From Clostridia bacterium (GTDB taxonomy: Bacteria > Bacillota > Clostridia > HGM11514), in the NCBI GenBank assembly GCA_900757255.1, contig CAAENE010000086.1, positions 1 to 8,942 on the forward strand: a stretch of DNA of 8,942 nt. Direction: 5' to 3'. Of the stretch, positions 1-5,217 are shown piece by piece. Position 1 is the first letter of the stretch. Every line of letters begins with the position of its first letter. Under the pieces are notes generated by a model. The model was not told the DNA's origin, did not search any database, and saw only the letters and a list, made by a program, of their open reading frames with translations. Position numbers and translations under genes: made by a program.

Positions 1-664
1 CAGGATTCACAATCACCTCTCCGGTATATCCGTTCAGAATAACTCTGTCGCCGCTTTTCAGCGAACCGGTCAAATTTTTGAGCCCAACTACAGCCGGAAT
101 CCCTAACGATTTTGCAAGCAAAACGGTATGGGAGGTAGCGCCGCCCAGTTCCGTCATAAGTCCTCCGAGCTTTTTGGGGTCAAACTGCATTGTATCGACC
201 GGAGTCAGCTCTTCCGCCGCAAGGATAAAAGCCTCTTCCCCGTCCGGGAATTCAAATTCCGACTGTTCTCCCCGCATAGCTGCAATGACCATCTGCCCAA
301 TATATTTAATATCCTCCGCCCTCTGCCGCATGTATTCGCCGCCCTTAGAACCAATAATACTGCTCATCTGGCTGGTCGTATCAAGCACCGCCTGGACCGG
401 GTCCGCTCCTGCATTTATAGCTTCCTGAACCGGCATAAAGAGCATTTCATCCTCCAGCAGCATTTTATAAGCCGAAAAGATATCCGCCTGCTGCTGCCCC
501 AACTCCTTTAACGTCTTGTCATACAGCTTATCAACCTTTTTCAGGCATATCTGCCGGGCTTCATTCAAAGAAACCGTTACGTTTTCGCCTGTGCTTTTTT
601 GATAGACCACAGCCTGATACATGACCAGCCCCGGCGCGCCTGCAATTCCTTTGAGTTCCGTCAT
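1..664 (-). CDS. ptsI: PTS Enzyme I (phosphoenolpyruvate-protein phosphotransferase), N-terminal 221 residues, cut by window edge
   Basis: Enzyme I takes phosphate from phosphoenolpyruvate onto a histidine and passes it to HPr, the first cytoplasmic step of PTS sugar uptake. The translation from the ATG at 664 begins MTELKGIAGAPGL, the usual Enzyme I opening, and carries the helical HPr-binding region (about residues 30-140). The phosphohistidine loop LGGATSHTVLLAKSLGIPAV follows, with the active His at residue 179. The C-terminal PEP-binding barrel lies beyond position 1, so activity cannot be fully judged. The start lies 5 bases after the ptsH stop; its ribosome binding site GGAG sits in the last codons of ptsH, so the two are probably translationally coupled. 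Oddity: the loop has Ala and Lys where most Enzymes I have Arg (GGRTSH, and Arg six residues after the His). Identity is very likely; whether it is the housekeeping copy or a specialised paralogue is open. Confidence 0.95.
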   Translation of the reverse strand, partial: MTELKGIAGAPGLVMYQAVVYQKSTGENVTVSLNEARQICLKKVDKLYDKTLKELGQQQADIFSAYKMLLEDEMLFMPVQEAINAGADPVQAVLDTTSQMSSIIGSKGGEYMRQRAEDIKYIGQMVIAAMRGEQSEFEFPDGEEAFILAAEELTPVDTMQFDPKKLGGLMTELGGATSHTVLLAKSLGIPAVVGLKNLTGSLKSGDRVILNGYTGEVIVNP

Positions 665-669
665 TTCAA

Positions 670-924
670 TCACTCCATATCCAAAGTTTCAACCAATGCT
701 TTGATCGCTTCCTCTTCGTCTTCTCCTTCTGCCCGAATCTCAATTTCATCCCCCTGCTCTGCTCCGACACACAGCACCATCAAAATGCTTTTTGCTTCAT
801 ACTCATTACCGTCTTTGACAACCGCTATCTTACTTTTGAATTTCATAGCAGTCTGACAGAAATTAGTCGCCGGCCTCGCATGAAGCCCTTCTTCACTTTT
901 GATTGTGTATTTTACACTTACCAT
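670..924 (-). CDS. ptsH: Phosphocarrier protein HPr
   Basis: HPr is the small cytoplasmic phosphocarrier between Enzyme I and the sugar-specific EIIA proteins. In Firmicutes it also acts in catabolite repression when Ser46 is phosphorylated by HPr kinase. This 84-residue protein has the family's normal length. It shows the GLHARPA active-site motif with His15 and a Ser at position 46 (KSILMVLCVGA), so both phosphorylation sites are present and it is not a Crh-type protein, which lacks His15. The sequence after Ser46 (Leu48-Met49) differs from the Bacillus SIMGV pattern. The start is well supported: AGGAGGTG lies at 939..932, seven bases before the ATG, and overlaps the stop codon of the upstream regulator. 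It is the middle gene of regulator-ptsH-ptsI. Confidence 0.96.
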   Translation of the reverse strand: MVSVKYTIKSEEGLHARPATNFCQTAMKFKSKIAVVKDGNEYEAKSILMVLCVGAEQGDEIEIRAEGEDEEEAIKALVETLDME

Positions 925-931
925 ATAAAAG

Positions 932-939
932 CACCTCCT
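932..939 (-). promoter_or_regulatory. Ribosome binding site of ptsH overlapping the regulator stop codon
   Basis: AGGAGGTG on the minus strand, seven bases before the ptsH ATG at 924. It shares bases with the TAG stop of the upstream regulator (940..938). This arrangement suggests that ribosomes finishing the regulator are close enough to reload on ptsH, and it supports one transcript for both genes. Confidence 0.85.
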
Positions 940-2929
940 ACAGGTTTTTTAACAAATCTGAAAGTTCCTCCGCCGTGCTGCCCGACCTGATTTTTGCAAT
1001 TGCTGTTTCGTCATCAATAAACCGGGCAAAGGATTTATAGAATTTAATGATTTCTTCTGCCATATTTTTTTCATCTTTGATGTCAAGAGCCAGCAGGAAA
1101 ATCAGATCTACCTCGTCGTCACCGTCGAACCAGACAATCGGCTTTTTCAGCCTTGCAAAGGCAACAGCTGACCGGACGACATATTCGGGCAGTCCATGCG
1201 GCAGTGCAATACCCCTGCCGACCTCCGTCGATGTATATGTTTCACGGTCTGTGACCGTCTTTTCAAAACCGTCTGTTACATATCCCTGGCTTTCCATCCG
1301 GGCGCACATCATATGAAGAATCTGATTTTTATCTGTCAGATCAAGGTCAAGAAAAAGCAGCTCCCGGCTGAACAATTCCCGGCTGGGCTTGATCTGATGC
1401 AGATTCCGGTGTAGCAGATTCAATCTGGTCTTTTTCATTTGCGCCTCTATCAACTTAACGTCAAAGTAGGCCAAGATGTGCCCGACAACCACCACTTCTT
1501 TATGAAGGCTGATCCCCTCCAGCGGTATCGTTGAAATAATAAAGTCGCAGTCAATTCCGCGTATCTTTTTCACATCCCGGTTTGATAAAACCGCACATAT
1601 GGTAAGCTCGGGAATTTCCAATTCTATTTTCTCCCGTAAAATCTGAGATATACCAACACCATAGTCGCAAACAATACATGCGCTCAAATGGGACATACTG
1701 CGTTCTAAAGCGCCTCCGATATGCAAAGCCAAAAATGCGGCCTCATGCTCGTTGACACGTATCTTACATTCCTTTTCCAGGAGATTACAGGCCGACCATG
1801 TAATAGCCATCATATCAGGATATTTCTCTTTAATTTGGCGTAACAGTGGATTTTGAAACTCGGTCTGATAACGCAGCCTCGCTATCATTACTCTTAACTG
1901 TAAGAATATCTGCCGGACAAAAAATTTATCCTGTCTCAGGTTCACTCCGGATATTTCGCTGGTCAGATTTACAAATTTTATTGTAAGCCTGCACAGGTCA
2001 ATATAATGTGATTCAAATGTCCGCCGATAATTGTCATCGTAAAATCCCTGTATTTCAGAAACAGCAATCACAAAGATGATATATTCTCTTTCCTCAGGCG
2101 GAATACGAATCGAAAAATGCTTTTGTGCAAATTCGCAGAATGTACTGCACATTAACCGGTCCATATCGCTCTGAGAGGAAGAAAGCCCCTGTATCTTTAC
2201 AGTATTGCCTTTTCGCAATCGTGTTATACTAAGTGAAATAAAAAACAAAATTTGTACGGCTGCCGTATAGCTGAAGTGAAGTCCATATTCTGCTTCCAGC
2301 CGATTCAGGCACTCTGCCGTCATGTCAACATCAAAGCCGTTTAAGGCAGAGCACAATGCTGTATACTCATATGCCCCAATGCTTGCAGCCTTAGGTTCTC
2401 TTAATCTTGCCGACTGCTGAAAACATTCTTTAAATTCAGAATAAAATTTCCAATTTGCCAAACGGAACTGAAATTCACTGCATTCAATTTCAATGCCTTT
2501 ACCGCGGCGTCTGTGAAAGGAAATCTGTTTCTTATAAAACCAGTTTTCCGCAATTGACAAAATTTTATCCAAATGCGTACGGCTGATAAATTGCGTTTCT
2601 GCAAAGCTTTGTGCATTGAGCACCTTGCCGCTGAGCAGATGCCGGATAACTTGAAATAGAATATCCCGGTCTTCCTCCGCATTTTTGAATTGTCCCGCAC
2701 CAAAAATCCGGTCCCATTGAGGCTGATTGACCATCAGCCTGATTCCCAGATGAGGCTTTGTTTCAATCGTCCCGGCATCCTGGTCCATCAAAAAATCCTT
2801 AATGGATGCAACGTCATTCCGAATTGTTTTAACAGAAACATCGAGCTGGGATGCAATCTCCTGAAAGCTTAAATAACCTTCCGATTGATACAGAGTTTTT
2901 AAAATCCGGATTTGCCGCTTTGTTATCAT
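938..2929 (-). CDS. PRD-containing PTS-controlled transcription regulator (MtlR/ManR/LicR class) with EIIB-like and EIIA domains
   Basis: A 663-residue DNA-binding activator of the class whose activity is tuned by PTS phosphorylation. The visible order is an HTH_11-type helix-turn-helix (about 5-60), a second winged-helix region (85-160), PRD1 (about 185-300), PRD2 (about 305-410), an EIIB-like GAT domain (413-500; Cys421 in CDYGVGIS) and a C-terminal EIIA of the fructose/mannitol type (515-661; GIALPHG with His578). Length and layout match Bacillus MtlR. The N-terminal HTH argues against an RNA-binding BglG antiterminator. Oddity: the PRD histidine positions read Ser232 and no His near 288 in PRD1, and Gln344 in PRD2; only His403 (ALHIGG) is kept. 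The start ATG at 2929 has AAGGAGAG five bases upstream. It is the first gene of an operon with ptsH and ptsI, so it may control the PTS phosphocarriers themselves. The target sugar cannot be told because no EIIC gene is in view. Confidence 0.9.
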   Translation of the reverse strand: MITKRQIRILKTLYQSEGYLSFQEIASQLDVSVKTIRNDVASIKDFLMDQDAGTIETKPHLGIRLMVNQPQWDRIFGAGQFKNAEEDRDILFQVIRHLLSGKVLNAQSFAETQFISRTHLDKILSIAENWFYKKQISFHRRRGKGIEIECSEFQFRLANWKFYSEFKECFQQSARLREPKAASIGAYEYTALCSALNGFDVDMTAECLNRLEAEYGLHFSYTAAVQILFFISLSITRLRKGNTVKIQGLSSSQSDMDRLMCSTFCEFAQKHFSIRIPPEEREYIIFVIAVSEIQGFYDDNYRRTFESHYIDLCRLTIKFVNLTSEISGVNLRQDKFFVRQIFLQLRVMIARLRYQTEFQNPLLRQIKEKYPDMMAITWSACNLLEKECKIRVNEHEAAFLALHIGGALERSMSHLSACIVCDYGVGISQILREKIELEIPELTICAVLSNRDVKKIRGIDCDFIISTIPLEGISLHKEVVVVGHILAYFDVKLIEAQMKKTRLNLLHRNLHQIKPSRELFSRELLFLDLDLTDKNQILHMMCARMESQGYVTDGFEKTVTDRETYTSTEVGRGIALPHGLPEYVVRSAVAFARLKKPIVWFDGDDEVDLIFLLALDIKDEKNMAEEIIKFYKSFARFIDDETAIAKIRSGSTAEELSDLLKNL

Positions 2930-2946
2930 GTCGCTCTCCTTTCACA

Positions 2947-2987
2947 GCAAAACACTCTCTGTATGATTTCATTATACTGTGTTTTGC
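2947..2987. promoter_or_regulatory. Perfect 9-bp inverted repeat bracketing the operon -10 box (candidate operator)
   Basis: GCAAAACAC at 2947-2955 and its exact reverse complement GTGTTTTGC at 2979-2987, separated by 23 bases. The centre (2967) lies next to the expected transcription start, one arm lies in the promoter spacer and the other in the early leader. Only the leader arm would be transcribed, so the pair cannot form an RNA hairpin in the operon mRNA and more likely acts as DNA. Autoregulation by the adjacent regulator is the simplest reading, by inference. The rest of the gap up to 3160 is AT-rich with nothing else I can support. Confidence 0.55.
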
Positions 2988-2997
2988 AAACAATCAA
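2971..2997 (-). promoter_or_regulatory. Probable sigma-A promoter of the regulator-ptsH-ptsI operon
   Basis: Minus-strand -10 box TATAAT at 2976..2971 is a perfect match. The best -35 is TTGATT at 2997..2992 with a short 15-base spacer; AATTGA at 2999..2994 gives 17 but is a poorer match. A weak -35 with a strong -10 fits a promoter that needs an activator. The expected start is near 2964, leaving a leader of about 35 bases before the regulator ATG. Confidence 0.6.
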
Positions 2998-3159
2998 TTT
3001 TAATTTTTTGACACATTAGGGAAAAAACTGACTTTAGCTACAAAAGAGATGATTTACAGCAAAAGAATATGTATAAATTTACTATAACAGAATTTTTAAA
3101 ATAGTCAATTGCAAATAAAAACGTTTTATTGTATTGGAAATGCGGATACAAAAGATAAC

Positions 3160-3193
3160 AAACAAAGAAAAAAGAACGCGTTAACGCGTTCTT
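3160..3193 (-). terminator. Rho-independent terminator of the YitT-family gene
   Basis: A perfect 22-bp palindrome (3172-3193, centred on GTTAAC, with two copies of AACGCGTT) lies 12 bases after the YitT stop codon. On the minus strand it is followed by six T (two within the stem), then CTTTGTTT. The stem is 11 bp on paper, with the central bases forming the loop. On the plus strand there is no T tract, so it acts in one direction. Confidence 0.85.
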
Positions 3194-3205
3194 ATGAAGT
3201 ATTAA

Positions 3206-4090
3206 TTATTTATATACACGAAACCCGTTGCCGACGATTTGCTGCGCCTCAGCAAAAATCAGAAAAGCATCCTTATCATAGGATAAAACCGTTTCCTGAA
3301 AGGAAGTAAGCTCGCTTTCTTTTAATGCGCATACCAGCATGATTTTGCCGCTGTTACTGTACGCACCGGTTGCGTCAACAATCGTAACTCCTCTGGGAGA
3401 AACCCCAATCAGCAGCTTTGAAATCTCGCGCCCCTTACTGGAAATTACAAAAGCCAATTTTGATACATTCAGCTTTTTGATTAAAATATCAATTGCAAAG
3501 GTGGACAGGAAAACCGCCAATATACCAAACAACGCAAGATCAATTGTCCGGAACAGGAGCAACGACGCCAAAACAACCAGACCGTCAACTGCCAGCAAAA
3601 GCTTTCCGATAGGAAGATGCGGAAATTTATGCTGAATCAGCCTTCCCAGGATATCCGTTCCCCCTGTAGAGGCGTTGCTGATTAGAGTCAGCCCGATACC
3701 AAAACCATACAATACAGAACCGAATATAGCTGCAAGAAGCACGTTTTCGGTAACCGGAGGAAGATAGGAAAAAATCTGCACCAGCACCGACATCAGCCCT
3801 GCGCATATGGTTGTTTTTAGAACAAACGTTCTGCCAATGATTTTGAATCCCAGCAGCAGCAAAATAACATTAATCACAGCATAAGTAGCGCCGGGAGGTA
3901 ATGAAAACAGATAGTAAAGTATCGTTGAAATACCGGAGACTCCGCCGCTTACTATTTTATTTGGTATGTAGAACAGGCTGACCGCTGCCGAAACACAGGT
4001 CACGCCGACCAATATCATCAATGCAGATTTCACTTTTTTCACAGAATTTTTTCCCGCCTTCCCTTTTTCGAGAATTATTTTATGAAACAA
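3206..4090 (-). CDS. YitT family membrane protein (DUF161 plus DUF2179)
   Basis: An integral membrane protein of the YitT family, which is common in Firmicutes in several copies; its substrate and function are not established. From the chosen start it is 294 residues. After a short basic N-terminus there are about six hydrophobic segments (DUF161). These include the family motif NASTGGTDILG and the stretch GATYAVINVILLLLGFKIIG. A soluble C-terminal DUF2179 domain of about 70 residues has SPRGVTIVDATGAYS. The open frame extends 11 codons further to a TTG at 4123, but that codon coincides with the predicted transcription start and has no ribosome binding site. The TTG at 4090 follows GGGGGAGG at a spacing of 10 and is preferred. 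It has its own promoter and terminator, so it is a single-gene unit, unrelated by position to its neighbours. Confidence 0.92.
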   Translation of the reverse strand: MFHKIILEKGKAGKNSVKKVKSALMILVGVTCVSAAVSLFYIPNKIVSGGVSGISTILYYLFSLPPGATYAVINVILLLLGFKIIGRTFVLKTTICAGLMSVLVQIFSYLPPVTENVLLAAIFGSVLYGFGIGLTLISNASTGGTDILGRLIQHKFPHLPIGKLLLAVDGLVVLASLLLFRTIDLALFGILAVFLSTFAIDILIKKLNVSKLAFVISSKGREISKLLIGVSPRGVTIVDATGAYSNSGKIMLVCALKESELTSFQETVLSYDKDAFLIFAEAQQIVGNGFRVYK

Positions 4091-4100
4091 GGGCAGATTT

Positions 4101-4109
4101 CCTCCCCCT
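4101..4109 (-). promoter_or_regulatory. Ribosome binding site deciding the TTG start of the YitT-family gene
   Basis: The minus strand reads AAGGGGGAGG, ten bases before TTG at 4090. No ATG or GTG occurs at suitable spacing in this frame, so a TTG start (lower translation efficiency) is inferred. Confidence 0.6.
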
Positions 4110-4130
4110 TTCACAAATGCCAACTATAAT

Positions 4131-4159
4131 ATCATAGTAAAAAGAAAAAGCATTGTCAA
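4131..4159 (-). promoter_or_regulatory. Strong sigma-A promoter of the YitT-family gene
   Basis: -35 TTGACA (4159..4154, perfect) and -10 TATGAT (4136..4131, one mismatch) with a 17-base spacer. The expected transcription start is near 4124, giving a leader of about 33 bases to the TTG at 4090. The near-consensus boxes suggest constitutive expression; no operator is seen. Confidence 0.8.
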
Positions 4160-4214
4160 TAACAAATTAATAAATTTTTTATACTAATATATAATTGATT
4201 ATCACAAATCAAAC

Positions 4215-4251
4215 AAAACCTCCCTGATACCAATAAAATCAGGGAGGTTTT
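4215..4251 (-). terminator. Rho-independent terminator of the EAL/stalk-protein operon
   Basis: A 14-bp perfect stem (4215-4228 paired with 4238-4251; core CCTCCCTGAT/ATCAGGGAGG) with a 9-base loop starts two bases after the stalk-protein stop. On the minus strand it ends in TTTTGTTTG. It separates this operon from the YitT promoter just downstream. Confidence 0.9.
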
Positions 4252-4253
4252 CA

Positions 4254-5201
4254 TTATTCATTAATTTGCTTTAAATCTTCGCTTTCCTTCAATTCAATAA
4301 TAACATTATTACCATCATCGCAAGTGACCCGCTCATAGGGTATTTCAAAAAAATCAAGTACGTCTGTAACTACAAGGTAACATCTTGAACCATACCAAAT
4401 AGCCGGCGCATGATCAGGCAGGCCTTCTGCTGAATACAGGTATCTTTTCCCCCGATCGTTCTTATCAAATAAAGCGCCGGTTTTACCTGTTCCGGAAGTG
4501 CTGAATCCACCTTCTATACCAAGAGGAACATCAACAGCCATATCAAAACCGGGAAAATTCGGATGATTCGGTATTTCCACAAAACGATACCCATACTTTG
4601 ACATTGTTAAAATCCGGTATAATGTTGTTTGTGCACAATAGCAGGTTCCATTTTTATCAACGAGAGCGATATCCCGCATAAATAATGGATAAACGGCATT
4701 GTCCCCCGGAAGCAAAAGTGACGTAAAGAGGACCTCCTCAACTTTATCCGTATCTGTATCCGGCTTTTCCGGCACACCGGTCTCCCGTTGGGTAATCATC
4801 ACAGTTTTTTCCTGCTGCTTCCAGTCTACATCCAACTCGAAGCTCTCAGCAATGGCCCTGACCGGCGCTAATGTCCTGTCATTTACAATTTGCGGAGGAA
4901 CATCCAATTCAATAACTGTTTCATTCCGTTTCATGAATCTGCTGCCAATGGTGAGCTGAACAACAGTTTCTCCTTTCGCTGCGGTGACTGATTGATTTTC
5001 GCCGTTCCAATCTACAGCAGCGCCAAGCGCTTCAAATATTTTCCGCATCGGAACCATTGTCCTGTCATTGATTAATTGCGGAGGAACGTCAAATTCCAAA
5101 GGAGTTCCGTTCAAGCAAACAGTTATTTCTTCACTTGCCGTAACCGGCGCTCCTAAGAATAGAACGAAACAGACTAAAATACTAATGATTTTTTTATTCA
5201 T
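4254..5201 (-). CDS. Secreted protein with two copper-amine-oxidase-N-type stalk repeats and an unrecognised C-terminal domain
   Basis: A 315-residue exported protein. Residues 1-23 are a signal peptide (Lys-Lys, a hydrophobic stretch, then a likely cut after VTA). Two tandem stalk repeats of the copper amine oxidase N-terminal family (PF07833) follow. Their cores are VPPQLINDRTMVPMRKIFEA (from residue 39) and VPPQIVNDRTLAPVRAIAES (from 101), each ending in a VDW. These domains are usually extracellular and need not bind copper. A polar Pro/Asp/Thr linker (140-156) leads to a C-terminal part (157-305) that I cannot assign. It contains VDKNGTCYCAQTTLYRI and a last segment (CYLVVTDVLDFFEIP) faintly like another stalk repeat. 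There are four Cys in this part. No anchor motif is seen. The start at 5201 has AGGAGG nine bases upstream; an upstream in-frame ATG at 5231 lies inside the preceding gene and is less likely. It lies 16 bases after the EAL gene, so it is co-transcribed. Confidence 0.85.
   Translation of the reverse strand: MNKKIISILVCFVLFLGAPVTASEEITVCLNGTPLEFDVPPQLINDRTMVPMRKIFEALGAAVDWNGENQSVTAAKGETVVQLTIGSRFMKRNETVIELDVPPQIVNDRTLAPVRAIAESFELDVDWKQQEKTVMITQRETGVPEKPDTDTDKVEEVLFTSLLLPGDNAVYPLFMRDIALVDKNGTCYCAQTTLYRILTMSKYGYRFVEIPNHPNFPGFDMAVDVPLGIEGGFSTSGTGKTGALFDKNDRGKRYLYSAEGLPDHAPAIWYGSRCYLVVTDVLDFFEIPYERVTCDDGNNVIIELKESEDLKQINE
4872..5087. repeat. Diverged tandem coding repeat, offset 186 bases
   Basis: The plus strand shows TGTCCTGTCATT at 5058-5069 and 4872-4883, and TTGCGGAGGAAC at 5076-5087 and 4890-4901. 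Both pairs are offset by 186 bases (62 codons). This is the DNA footprint of the two stalk repeats in the secreted protein, most simply an old internal duplication kept in frame. Confidence 0.75.
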
Positions 5202-5217
5202 ACAATCTCCCCTCCTT

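Noticed and set aside
78..511. Plus-strand open frames opposite ptsI
   Set aside because: They are antisense to a clear Enzyme I sequence with a conserved active site, have no good ribosome binding site and show no recognisable domain.
2930..2970. RNA antiterminator hairpin for a BglG-type regulator
   Set aside because: The regulator has DNA-binding helix-turn-helix domains instead of an RNA-binding CAT domain, and no ribonucleic antiterminator plus overlapping terminator is seen in the leader or before ptsH.
3114..3130. Near-palindrome around AAAACGTTTT, considered as a catabolite (cre) operator
   Set aside because: It lacks the outer TG and CA of the cre pattern and lies about 130 bases upstream of the operon promoter; an AT-rich chance palindrome is as likely.
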